Source of the DNA: Levilactobacillus brevis
GTDB lineage: Bacteria > Bacillota > Bacilli > Lactobacillales > Lactobacillaceae
Length of the DNA stretch: 64,000 bases
Assembly: GCA_003666485.1 (NCBI GenBank)
Contig: CP032931.1
Location: 930,001-994,000 of the forward strand
Direction of reading: 5' to 3'
This document shows positions 43,568 through 53,700 of this stretch, in pieces. The notes under the pieces were generated by a model. The model had not been told where the DNA came from and ran no database searches. It saw nothing but the letters and a program-made list of their open reading frames with translations. A program made the translations under genes and the position numbers. Each line of letters begins with the position of its first letter. Position 1 is the first letter of the stretch.

Positions 43568-43644
43568 GTGACTTTGCAAAAAATCGTGGCTTTCCAGAAG
43601 CAAGCTGGTATAGTAAAAACAGATGTGATTGGGGAGGTGGCTAA

Positions 43645-45292
43645 ATGGATTGGGAAGCGTTGTTTGATCCGCAAATTATTAAGCGGGGCTGGGATTATTA
43701 TCAGCAGGATGTGATCACGAATTTTCGCAACCGTGACGGTAAAATTACGGCGACGGTACGGGGCAGCAAACGCTATCAGGTTGTGCTGGACGTGCAGGGT
43801 GATCAAGTTACGCGCGGGCAGTTGTACCTGTCCCTACGCCGCCGGTGACCGCTACTGCAAGCACATGGCCGCAGTGTTGTTTATGGCCGATGACCTAAGT
43901 GCGATGGGCGACACGCCCCAACCGGATGAGTCAGCTATCGCCCAGCTACTCAGCCAAGCGACTGCGCAACAGGTCAAAGCCTTTTTGGCCCAAACGATGC
44001 GGATTGACCCGGGACTAGTCTCGTTGTTTGCCCGCCAATTAGCGCAAGATAAAGGCAAGGAGAACGACGACTTGGTCGGCTACATGAATCGGCTAGACCA
44101 AATTATCCAAACGTACACGGGTAATACCCGCTTCGTCGACTACGAACAGGCTGAACCGTTCACCACGACGATGGGCCAATTTCTCTCGCAAGAGGTGAAC
44201 CAGTTGATTACCGTGGGGCGGCTGGAAATGGCGCTTGACGTGATTAATCAGCTCGTCTTGAAAACCGCACGGCTGGAGTTTGACGATGGGCAAGATGATG
44301 AAGTCATGTGGTTAGTCGACAAATGTGTGCACGCCTGGCGACAAGTGCTTGGGCAAGGAGACTTGCAGTTGAAGCAAAAAGCATTTGCGTGGTTCCAGGT
44401 GCATGTAAAGGGGCTTAATGACTTTGAGACGGATGCATTGACACTCGTGTTTGATTCGTTTCAGGAGCCAGAATTCTTGCAAGAAAAGGTCGTTTGGACA
44501 TCTGAAGAGCTACGCGCAGTGCCGCAAATTCGTTTTCAGTCCGAGCGCCAACATCAACGGCGTCGCTGGGCCAAATGGCACTTGCGCGTCATGCAACAAC
44601 TCAAGCTGGCGCCAGATAAAATTGAACAATTCTGCTTGCACTATCTAAGCGTTAAGTCGGTGCGACTGGCATATGTGGATTTATGCATGGAACGGCAGGA
44701 CTATGCAACGGCCATTCGGCAATTGATTGCGGGCCAGCAAAGCGCGCAACCATTGCGGGAGACGGCTTTCAGTGACCGGTTGCGACGGCTGTATCGACAA
44801 CTGGCTAAAGCATCCACGCCGGAACAAAAGCTATCTTTGTTTGCGCTGAGCTATCGGCTGGGCGACACCGGGTTCTACCAAGCGCTCAAGCAACAATTTC
44901 CGGCTAGCGAGTGGCCAATCAAGCGGACGCAACTGTTGGGGATGTTACCGGGAAACACGGACTTAATGCCCCTACTGGCAATCGACCAGTTATATCCGGA
45001 GCTATTGGCTAAGGTGATGGACCGACCAGGGTTGCAGGCAGTACTGACCTATCAACGGCTATTGCTACCAAAGTACGCGCCGCAGCTGATCCAAAAATAT
45101 GTGCAGGAGCTGCACCGACTGGCAGAACCGGCCAAGTCACGTGATCAATATCACCAGTTAGTTATTTTGTTGGTGAACCTGAGCAAATTACCAGGTGGCC
45201 GGCCAGCCGCAAATCGGGTAGCCTATGATTGGCGACAGGATTACCACCGCCGTTCAGCAATGATGGATGAAATTAACCTTTACTTTAACTAA
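43645..45292 (+). pseudogene. SWIM zinc-finger protein gene with a one-base frameshift
   Basis: Two frames together make a typical SWIM protein of about 549 residues: the first (43645-43848) encodes MDWEALFDPQIIKRGWDYYQ up to VTRG, the second continues with SCTCPYAAGDRYCKHMAAVL, the zinc-binding CxC...CxH motif, and a long helical C-terminal region to 45292. Removing one G from GGG at 43816-43818 restores the frame exactly. SWIM proteins bind nucleic acid or protein partners. GGGGAGG lies 8-9 bases before the ATG. Either a real loss, a phase-variable tract or a sequencing error. The pRiA4b-like gene follows after 17 bases. Confidence 0.82.
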
Positions 45293-45309
45293 AACGAGGA
45301 GCGATCAAT

Positions 45310-45840
45310 ATGCAAGATTACCCGATTGCCATGGAAATTACGGTCAAATTACAAGATGTTCAACCCGCCACTTGGCGGACACTGCTGGTGCCCATTTCGA
45401 TTCGCTATGACCAGTTACACGTGCTGTTACAGCTAGCCTTTGGCTGGGAAAATGAGCATCTGTACGGTTTCTGGCCCAAGGGACATCGTGACCAGCAATA
45501 CCTGGCCGTGCTTGATGAGTTCTACGATGACCCGACTGACCTGACTACGGATCAGGCCTACCCGTATCCAGATTTGGCCGTTGGACCGGTGATTTACGAA
45601 TATGACTTCGGCGATAGCTGGGACCATGAAATTACGCTGAAACACGTCTTAACGGCGGCTGAGCTGGATAACCGGCAGCTGCCCAGCTGTGTCCGTGGTT
45701 CTGGACCGAATCGGCAAGAAGACTCTCGCGGATTGGCAGACGCAGACGGGGATGCTTACGACCGCAAGGCAATCAATCAGTTGCTTGCCAAGTGGGCCAA
45801 GGCAGGTGACCAGCTGATTTCGGGACCCGGGTATTACTGA
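45310..45840 (+). CDS. Plasmid pRiA4b ORF-3-like protein
   Basis: A 176-residue protein of the pRiA4b ORF-3-like family (also linked to IS1096 TnpR-like passengers). The hallmark segments are LQDVQPATWRTLLVPISIRY, QLHVLLQLAFGWENEHLYGF, YEYDFGDSWDHEITL and the LPSCVRGSG..RQEDSRG end. The molecular function is not established. AACGAGGAG lies upstream of the ATG. The 17-base gap to the SWIM gene indicates an operon, a pairing I would expect to recur in related genomes. Confidence 0.85.
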   Translation: MQDYPIAMEITVKLQDVQPATWRTLLVPISIRYDQLHVLLQLAFGWENEHLYGFWPKGHRDQQYLAVLDEFYDDPTDLTTDQAYPYPDLAVGPVIYEYDFGDSWDHEITLKHVLTAAELDNRQLPSCVRGSGPNRQEDSRGLADADGDAYDRKAINQLLAKWAKAGDQLISGPGYY

Positions 45841-45981
45841 GTAAATGGGCATGACGAATAGCGGAAAATCGGACTGGCAAGTACAGTCTGGTTTCTCGCT
45901 ACTTGTTATTCTCTAGGACAACTCGTTTTTAATGACGGGATTGCTAGCCTTTACAGTAAAATTCAAATTGAGGAGCCGAAC

Positions 45982-46272
45982 ATGATGCTTAAAATTAGTA
46001 GTGAACAATCAATTGCATTTCACCCGGGATATTACATTCAGCAGTATCTGGATGATCAAGGGATGAATCAGCGAGAACTCGCAGATCGGTTGCATACGAC
46101 AGAAAAGAAGATTGGTGAATTAGTCAATGGCAATATCTTGTTGGATGACAAGCTAATCGATGGCTTAGCCTTAGAGCTAGGAACCTCAACAACTCTATGG
46201 CATAACCTAAATGAAAAGTATTTAGCGACTAGACAGCAAGTAGAATGGAAGCGGCAGTTAGAACGAGAATAG
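45982..46272 (+). CDS. HigA-like helix-turn-helix protein
   Basis: A 96-residue XRE-type DNA-binding protein resembling HigA/VapI antitoxins: FHPGYYIQQYLDDQGMNQRE, LADRLHTTEKKIGELVNGN (recognition helix) and LALELGTSTTLWHNLNEKYL. The LHPGxxLxxxLxxxgmsQxxLA start is characteristic. GAGGAG lies 7-8 bases before the ATG. No HigB toxin gene is adjacent: the preceding gene is pRiA4b-like and the next is an antiporter, so it is a lone antitoxin or a plain regulator. Confidence 0.82.
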   Translation: MMLKISSEQSIAFHPGYYIQQYLDDQGMNQRELADRLHTTEKKIGELVNGNILLDDKLIDGLALELGTSTTLWHNLNEKYLATRQQVEWKRQLERE

Positions 46273-46371
46273 GACCCCCAGCAATCAAATTAACAAGCGT
46301 TTTTGATTTACAACCAGACGTCCTTGCCTAATAATTAAGTTTAGTTAATGAACTTAAAATGAGGTGTCCAA

Positions 46372-47976
46372 ATGGGGTTACTTATTTCAACTGCGGTCCT
46401 GGTGGTCGCAGCGATGCTGAGCATTGTCATCAACCGGCGCTGGTTGCCGCGACTCTCCGTGAACTACGTCAGTATGCTGATGGGAGCGGTCATTGCGCTG
46501 ATTCCGGTGGTGAATGGGTTAGTCGAAAAGTTTAATTCTGAAATCTTTATCGGGTTGATCGTGGCCCCGCTCTTGTATTTCGAAGGGCAAAATACCCGGC
46601 TGAATCTAGTTGGCCGTCACGTGGGTGAAATCGTGAGTCTGACCGTGGGGATGGTGGCGCTGTGTGCGATTGCGGCTGGTTTAGGCAGCCACGTGCTAAC
46701 GGGCATCGGTCTACCGTTGGCTTTCATCTTAGCTGCCATCAGTACGCCAACCGACGCCACGGCCACCGAGTCCGTGACGATGGGGCGGGTGTTACCGCGG
46801 CGAGAACAGGTCAGCTTAAAACTAGAATCGCTCTTCAACGATGCGTCAGGAATCATTTTGCTAAATATGGCCATTCTGTGGTACGTCAACGGCTACGTGA
46901 ACTACTCGCAAACGCTGTGGGATTTTGTTTACTCGGCCGGTGGCGGTATCATTTTCGGCGGCGTCCTCAGTGCGGCGATTGTTTACGTACGTCAATTGAT
47001 GTTGCGTTCAAAGTTGAACTTCATTAATAACACGTATAACAACGGGACGCCCCTCAAAGTAGTTTACCTGATGACGCCATTCGTCTTGTACTTTGGGGCC
47101 GAAGCAGTCGGCGTTTCTGGCATCATCGCCGTGGTCTTTGCCGGGCTGGTGCACAACGCTGAAGGGGAACGGAGCGCGTTGGCCAATCCACAATTGGCTA
47201 GTGACATTCATCAAATGGTCGGCTTACTGAGTGACCTACTGAACAGTATCGTCTTCTTGGTCCTGGGCATCGTCTTGGTGCGGATCACCCTCGACCGGTC
47301 AGTGAGCTACGACGGGTCGTGGCTGTGGGTCGTCATTGGCCTCGTCCTCTACCTGGCCAATTTGGTCGTCCGCTACGGCTATGTCCGGCTGGCCCACCGC
47401 GTGCCCAATCGTGAGGCCTGGATCTTTGCGCTGGGCGGTATCCACGGCGCCGTGACGTTTGCCTTGGCGTTCACGGTTGCGGAAACGCAGGTGCGAACGG
47501 CTGACTTTAACTTGGTGTTGATGTCTGAAAGTTGGCTGATCATTTTAAGCCTGCTGGTGCCCACGGTTCTCTTCCGCTGGCTATTGCCGAAAATTCAAGT
47601 GGATGTTGATGCCACTGAGCGACTGGCCCGCTTGCGGGAACAGATGATTGAGACGGGCGTGCAAACGTTGTGGACACTCCCAATTTCACAAGAATTCAAA
47701 GAGGCCGTGACCTTTGATTTGCGCTCGCAAAATGGGCATACCAGCATCAAACAATTTTTTGGCGAGTGGCGGCGAATGGTCCGGCACCCAGAATATACGC
47801 CCGAACAAATGCGTGAGTTGGTGAGCATTTACCGGCAGTTTTTCCAGGTGGAGCGCACGTTCTTACTGACGCAACATGCGGCCAAACATGAAATTAGTGA
47901 GGATTTGTTCAATGTTTTGTACCGGGAAATCACGATGGCTGAGATGGTGGTGCTGGAATATGGGGTCAGCGAGTAA
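46372..47976 (+). CDS. Monovalent cation:proton antiporter, CPA1 family (NhaP-like)
   Basis: A 534-residue membrane antiporter exchanging Na+ or K+ for protons. Twelve or so helices span residues 1-410. The ion-binding motif is SLFNDASGIILLNMA and the STPTDATATESV segment precedes it; AWIFALGGIHGAVTFALAF matches the later conserved helix. A cytoplasmic tail of about 125 residues follows. GAGG lies about 9 bases upstream of the ATG. It stands alone and a terminator follows. The role is pH and salt homeostasis by family knowledge. Confidence 0.92.
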   Translation: MGLLISTAVLVVAAMLSIVINRRWLPRLSVNYVSMLMGAVIALIPVVNGLVEKFNSEIFIGLIVAPLLYFEGQNTRLNLVGRHVGEIVSLTVGMVALCAIAAGLGSHVLTGIGLPLAFILAAISTPTDATATESVTMGRVLPRREQVSLKLESLFNDASGIILLNMAILWYVNGYVNYSQTLWDFVYSAGGGIIFGGVLSAAIVYVRQLMLRSKLNFINNTYNNGTPLKVVYLMTPFVLYFGAEAVGVSGIIAVVFAGLVHNAEGERSALANPQLASDIHQMVGLLSDLLNSIVFLVLGIVLVRITLDRSVSYDGSWLWVVIGLVLYLANLVVRYGYVRLAHRVPNREAWIFALGGIHGAVTFALAFTVAETQVRTADFNLVLMSESWLIILSLLVPTVLFRWLLPKIQVDVDATERLARLREQMIETGVQTLWTLPISQEFKEAVTFDLRSQNGHTSIKQFFGEWRRMVRHPEYTPEQMRELVSIYRQFFQVERTFLLTQHAAKHEISEDLFNVLYREITMAEMVVLEYGVSE

Positions 47977-48006
47977 GCGCCGATTCAGTTGAGACTCGTC
48001 AAATAA

Positions 48007-48036
48007 AGCCGCTCTGAAAATTGGCGCGGCTTTTTT
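48007..48036 (+). terminator. Intrinsic terminator of the antiporter gene
   Basis: AGCCGC pairs with GCGGCT, followed by TTTTTT. Confidence 0.82.
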
Positions 48037-48153
48037 GACGTATTGAGGGCCGCGCCAAATGAAAAAAGTTAGTCCCCAAAACGGTTCATGTGGGTGCAAA
48101 TTTCTGCGATGAAAAAAGCCTGTAATCCGTGTCAGAATTGGCTAAGTGACGTG

Positions 48154-48182
48154 TCGACGGATTTTGAGAGTGGTGCTATAAT
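48154..48182 (+). promoter_or_regulatory. Promoter of the WxL cluster
   Basis: TCGACG, a 17-base spacer and TATAAT with an extended TGC, giving a long 5' leader of about 150 bases. Confidence 0.7.
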
Positions 48183-48189
48183 AAAACGT

Positions 48190-48265
48190 GTATGGTTGTT
48201 AATAGAATTGTTTGTGAAACTATTTTTCAACCAAAATGTTTGACAAAGCAATTTCTGCCAAACAT
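48190..48265 (+). promoter_or_regulatory. Leader hairpins in the 5' UTR of the WxL gene
   Basis: TGGTTG..AATAG pairs with CTATT..CAACCA, and ATGTTTG (48236) pairs with CAAACAT (48259), in the leader between promoter and start. Possible mRNA stabilising or regulatory structure; no terminator is present. Confidence 0.45.
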
Positions 48266-48339
48266 CTCAATGACCGGAGTAGTTTAAATCTACATAGAAG
48301 GGAGTTTGGGAGCAACTTGTCGGCCGGGGTTACTTTCAA

Positions 48340-48975
48340 GTGAAGAAAATGAAAATGAAAACAGGATTATTAGCTTCTGCAGTTGTGTTGGGCATGGCTT
48401 TGGCGTTGCCAATGGGAGCTAGTGCGGCGGATACGGATTCAGGAGACAGTGCGACTAAGTCAGCTAGTGTTGATGTAACAGCTGGTAGTTTGCTATTTAC
48501 CAAGGATGGCGGTATGCAAATGGCACCATCATTCCAATTTAAAGCCAATGTTGGTGATACAAATGGTACAAAAAATGGAAACCAAACAGTTGATACATCT
48601 AACAAAGCAACGTCGGACACCTATACAGGAACTGATCTAGGGGTTGATGATGAAACGGGTTCCGGTGATGGATGGCAGGTGACAGCAGAATTAGGTGAAT
48701 TTAAAAGCACAGATGGTTCTGATAAGACCTTAGGGGCAACGTTAACGATGCCTGCGACAACGGTTGGTTCAACGACGTCAACACCCAAAGAATTAACGGC
48801 TGGTGGTGCTGGCCAAGTTGTATTTCAAACTGATACCGACCATACAGGAATGGGTGAATCAACGGCCGATCTTTCTGGCACCACTCTGGCATTACCAACG
48901 AATGCTTATGCTGGGACTTACGTTGCAACTCTGAAGTACACATTAACTTCAGGTCCAGACAGCACAACCGCCTAA
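48340..48975 (+). CDS. WxL domain surface protein
   Basis: A 211-residue exported protein that should bind peptidoglycan non-covalently. Signal peptide to about ASAA (residue 29), then a single WxL domain: first motif in GDGWQVTAELGEF (WQV instead of WxL), second in YVATLKYTLTSGP, close to the YxxxLTWTLxxAP consensus. Cysteine is absent, as usual for exported firmicute proteins. The start is the GTG at 48340; two ATGs follow within six codons. First gene of a four-gene surface cluster. Confidence 0.85.
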   Translation: MKKMKMKTGLLASAVVLGMALALPMGASAADTDSGDSATKSASVDVTAGSLLFTKDGGMQMAPSFQFKANVGDTNGTKNGNQTVDTSNKATSDTYTGTDLGVDDETGSGDGWQVTAELGEFKSTDGSDKTLGATLTMPATTVGSTTSTPKELTAGGAGQVVFQTDTDHTGMGESTADLSGTTLALPTNAYAGTYVATLKYTLTSGPDSTTA

Positions 48976-49014
48976 ACCAAAAAATCTATCCACTAGCAAC
49001 GAGGGGGCTAGAAG

Positions 49015-49494
49015 ATGGAAACGCAAAAATCTGTTGGCGTGACGATTGGTCAGGAATCCAGCCACAGCTCCAGTCAGAGTTCGTCTCAGAGTTCGAGCCA
49101 GAGCGCCGGTAGTGGTGCGGCGAGTCACGAATCTAACCAGCAACCGGGCAAGCAACCCGCGACACAGCCGAGTCACGCGACCAGTCAGCGCACCAGCCGA
49201 CCGGCGACGCAGACGCTGCCACAGATTCCGAATCAAGCCTTGTTAGTCTCGGGGTCTAAGCTACCGCGGATGCCCATCTTCAACTCCGTCTCGACCGGCT
49301 CCGTCGCCAGTGACCGCCGCGCGACAATCGTTCGTCCACGACCAAATCCGGCCAAGCGAACCACGTCGACGCTGGCCGTTGCCTGGGGGCGTTTGCCACA
49401 GACCGGTGAAGTCGCCGTGGGGTCCTCGGTCCTGCTAGGACTCATCTTGCTGGTAGCCCTAGGCTTACACGCCTACCGAACATTACGTCGCTAA
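49015..49494 (+). CDS. LPQTGE wall-anchor protein of the WxL cluster, lacking a signal peptide
   Basis: A 159-residue protein with a Ser/Gln-rich segment (about 13-70), a basic stretch, the sorting motif LPQTGE (about 125-130), a hydrophobic helix and an RTLRR end. It matches the small LPxTG proteins (CscD type) of lactobacillus surface clusters, but begins METQKSVGVTIGQES with no signal peptide. A TAG stop two codons before the ATG rules out an N-terminal extension. GAGGGGG lies about 10 bases upstream. Without a secretion signal it cannot be sorted as it stands; it may be a truncated gene. Confidence 0.72.
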   Translation: METQKSVGVTIGQESSHSSSQSSSQSSSQSAGSGAASHESNQQPGKQPATQPSHATSQRTSRPATQTLPQIPNQALLVSGSKLPRMPIFNSVSTGSVASDRRATIVRPRPNPAKRTTSTLAVAWGRLPQTGEVAVGSSVLLGLILLVALGLHAYRTLRR

Positions 49495-49646
49495 AAAGTT
49501 AAGTTAACTTTCATCCGTATCGTGTGCCACTGATCAAGCACGCTGCGTGGTGAGAGCATCCCAAAAGTATGAACAGACCGGGCGCAACATTTCCCGGTCT
49601 GTCATGCTTTTAAGGGATACATATTTGTCAGAGGGAGAAGTATTTG

Positions 49647-50717
49647 ATGATGAAACTGCAAAGAAAATGGGTGTATGTCTTAGCCCTCGTCTGGTTCACG
49701 GTCCTGGGGATTGGCCTCGGGACGCCGATTAACGCACAAGCCGCCGGCAACAGCGCGCCCGCCAGCTTCACGGTGGCACCGGAACTGCCAGCGGACAATG
49801 CCAAACGGGTGGACTATTTTGATTTTAAAGTCACCCCAGGCCAGAAACGCGTCCTAGTGTTATCGGTCACAAACAACGCTAAAAAGACGACCACGTTTGA
49901 CATCACGCCACGGATCGCGTCGACCAACACCAACGGGATTTTAGACTACGGGACCAACAATACCAATGCCAAACTCCCGGCGCAGCTCAAGCAGATTATG
50001 ACGCCAGCGCGGACCAAATCCGTGAAGGTTCTGGGCAAGCACACGGTCAAGGTGCCGTTCAAATTCACGGCGCCAGCTAAGCAGTTTACCGGCGTGATGC
50101 TAGGTGGGTTCACGATCGCTGAGCACGGCGCCAACCAGCAGTCTAAGTCAAAGAGCAAGGCGACCGGGGTCGTGGCCCACGTGCAGTACGTGATTGGCTT
50201 GGAATTTTATAACAAAATCAGTCATACCGTCACGGCACCCATCGTGAAGTTTTACCAAGCCCACTACGGCCTGGCTCAAGCGCGGCCGACCCTGAGCTTA
50301 GGGATGGCCAACCAAACGCGGGGCCTCGTGGGGCAAGGCAAGTTAACTGCCAAGCTAACGGATAGTCAGCAAAAAGTCGTGAAACATTTCACCAAAGAAC
50401 AGATGACGTTCGCGCCACAAAGCAATTTCAAGTTGAACCTGGACTTGGAGAACAAGCAACTGGCCGCGGGCACCTACACGTTGTCCGGGACGTTGACGGC
50501 TAAGGGCGGCTACTCCTGGCATTTTCAAAAGCAGCTGACCGTCACCAACGCCCAGGTGGCCAACGTTAAGAAGAACGCCGCCAACTTTGGCCCGCAAAAG
50601 ACCTGGAAGGATTACCTGATGTACGCCATCGTCATTTTGGCTGTGCTAGTCTTGTTGTACGAACTGTACAAATGGCTCAAGAAACATCTGGGCAAGAACC
50701 AAGCAGATAAAGCGTAA
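49647..50717 (+). CDS. DUF916/DUF3324 surface-complex protein
   Basis: A 356-residue membrane protein typical of WxL clusters (CscA type). Signal peptide to AQA (about residue 32), a DUF916 domain (about 38-165: DYFDFKVTPGQKRVLVLSVT), a DUF3324 domain (about 170-300), then one membrane helix (about 322-342: YLMYAIVILAVLVLLYELYK) with a basic cytoplasmic tail. Such proteins bind both peptidoglycan and WxL partners. GAGGGAG lies about 9 bases before ATG 49647. It sits between the LPQTGE gene and the giant LRR gene. Confidence 0.9.
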   Translation: MMKLQRKWVYVLALVWFTVLGIGLGTPINAQAAGNSAPASFTVAPELPADNAKRVDYFDFKVTPGQKRVLVLSVTNNAKKTTTFDITPRIASTNTNGILDYGTNNTNAKLPAQLKQIMTPARTKSVKVLGKHTVKVPFKFTAPAKQFTGVMLGGFTIAEHGANQQSKSKSKATGVVAHVQYVIGLEFYNKISHTVTAPIVKFYQAHYGLAQARPTLSLGMANQTRGLVGQGKLTAKLTDSQQKVVKHFTKEQMTFAPQSNFKLNLDLENKQLAAGTYTLSGTLTAKGGYSWHFQKQLTVTNAQVANVKKNAANFGPQKTWKDYLMYAIVILAVLVLLYELYKWLKKHLGKNQADKA

Positions 50718-50747
50718 AAAAGTGTCATGGGGAAGAGGAGATGCGCT

Positions 50748-53700
50748 TTGCCAAACAAGTCGAAAAAATTCATGCGATTTTTAACGTTACTGCTAGCTTT
50801 GGTGATCTCGCTAGCAGTGCCCCTTCAGTCGCTCAGTGCGACCACATTTGCGGCCAGCACAGCAGCTAGTGATTCGAGTAGCGCATCGTCGACGAGTGAT
50901 GATGAGCCAGTTAGTGAGTGGATGCCGGATACGGCGTTGCAACAGGCAGTTTATGATGCTCTGCATAATCCGGATGATTCTCATCAGACGCAACATGGTA
51001 ATGATATAACATCAAAATCTCAGATTACGAAGGCAATGATGACGGATATTGTCAACATACCTGCTCCCAATGCTAAAATTACTGATTTGACTGGTTTGCA
51101 ATATGCCACTAATCTTGTGCAATTTGATTTTAGTGGCTCCACGATTACGAAAGCACCAGGGGATGATACGTCAAGAAGTTGGTCGATTTTTGATCACGTC
51201 GTATACAACAATCTGGGTACTGTAGATGCGTCATCACCGGATGCCGATTTGTCTGGCTTGCTTAGACTGAGTAACTCAGCAAATAAACCAGTTTACGTAC
51301 TTAGTGGTGATAGTGAAATTGGGATGCCAAACACTGAGTATAGTCCCACCATTAAGACGGGCATTCAAGTTAAATCATTAATACCCGGAAACAATATAAC
51401 GTATAATCCACTTTTTTCTAAAAGACAAGCGTATATTCCGGTATCTAATTGGTATAAGGGTTTTGTAAACACTGATAGCGGTTTTAGTTATCACAAGGTA
51501 ACTATGGCACTTCCGGATGGAAATTCACTTCCAGATGGTGTTACACCTGATGGCTCACGTATGATTATTGACCTTAACAAGTGGGGGGATAAGGAATTAA
51601 GTATTCCTCAATTTGCGATTAGTGATGTGTTTGACGACAGTCCAGAGTTTTCAGGGAAAACTGTTACCTATTACAATGAAAACGAGATGCTGGATGCAAC
51701 TGTTCCGGAACCCACAAAAGAATCGCAAGCGGTTCAAGTTAGCAAAGATTCTTCAGAGGGAACAATTGATACAACAGATTTTGGCCTAGGAACAGCCACT
51801 AATTCCGATATTGAAATTCAGGTTCCCAGTGATTATGAAGACACTAATGATCCTAATAACAGTAAGTATTTGACTGCCAACGATATTAGTTTTACGCCTG
51901 ATTTAACGAATAAGGAAATCAAGTTCAAATTGACAGACTCAGGGCTCGAAAAACTAATTGCCAATAACTTGACATCGGACGTTATGATTACAGTCAATGG
52001 CAAGGTGATTGACTTGACATTGACAGTCACAGAACCCACAGATGAATGGATGCCAGATTCAGCCTTACGGTCACAGTTACAAAAAATTTTGACTGCTGAC
52101 GGTTATGGTGACCTGACCAAGGCTAATTTAGCCAACTTGACTAAGTTGCCTGATGGTCAGACGTTGACAGGCATCAGTGACCTAAAGGGATTGGAATACG
52201 CCAAGGGATTAACTAATCTTAAGATAACAGATAGTCCTAACTTGGCAGTTCTCAAAGAAAGTAATGGCCAAGTTCTGTCTAATCTGACGAAATTAACTAA
52301 CGTAGAAATTGATAACTCATCGCTTGGTACTTTAGATGGTTGGGGGTTGGATGACCGGCCTGAATTAACCACTCTCACGGCTACAAATGATGCTCTAGCA
52401 GATTTTGGAGGATTGACTGGCGATTCAGGGCTAACATCTTTGGATCTCTCACATAATTTAATTAGCAGCAATTTACCGGATCTTACGGATTATCCTGTGC
52501 TACAGACGATTCTTTTGAATAACAACCAAATTACAGGAGCAGTCCCAGCGAGCTGGTCACAATTACAGAACCTTCAAATGCTGAATCTTTCGAGTAATTC
52601 CATTAGCGATAGCTTACCGGATCTTACTAACTGTCAAGCGCTACAGACACTTTATCTGAATGATAATCATTTTACAGGAGAAATTCCGTCGAGTTGGTCT
52701 GGATTACAGAGTCTGCAAAAGCTGAACCTCTCACAAGAAGCGGATGGAAGTGAGTATCAATTGAGTGGGTCTTTGGATGCAATTGCTTCATTGGCCAACT
52801 TAAGTGAAATCAATTTAAACTATAATAACTTCAGCGGTGCTTTGCCAGCTTCATTGTTCACATCGAAGTTGACTAGTTTCCAAGGTATCAATAACGAGTT
52901 TACTGGCGACTTACCCGATTTAAGTAAGGCTACTAGTTTAACTGACATGCAATATGGCGCAAACCATATCACCAGTGGTACTACTTTGAAAAATGCCTAT
53001 GGTAATTATCAAACCTGGTCAATTGCTAGTCCAGACTGGCAAACGTCGCGTGATGGCAAGACCATGACATTAGATTTAAGCAAGTATTATGGTGGTGAGC
53101 CAGGTCAGGATTATCAATACTTAGGGATTGACATGAACGGCGGCACCCAAACAGGAGCTAAATTGACCTATAGTGATACTGGTCATCCGTTATTGACGAT
53201 TGATACAACGGACAAGAGTATGACCAGCGGGACCTTCACCTTTGCTTTATTTGATCAAGCGAAAAAGCAAGCTATCCATGATGATAACGGCGGTATGAAC
53301 TATCTAGCCACGGTAAGCGTCCCACTCACACTTGCATTACCTAAGTCCTATGGAATTACAACCAACGATGTTAAGTTTGGTTCCCACCAAGTTGGTTCGG
53401 GTATTACCAACGCAACAGACTTTAACTTGTCTGTCAATTCAACTAATGCGGCCGGTGATTCTTACCAACTAACCGCGGCAACTTCCGGGTTGTCCGCGGG
53501 TGGACATGAGTTGCCGCTATACTATTACAACGGGCAACATAGTGTCTTGCTAAATAGTGAACCACAATCGATTTATGATTATCAACCGACATCGGCTGAT
53601 GATACCAAGGTAGTGGGTGATAGTAGTCAGGCTACTGCGGATACAGTTGACAGTACAACAGGGACCAAAGGCAACCTGCGGACTGACGTTGGGTCCACAG

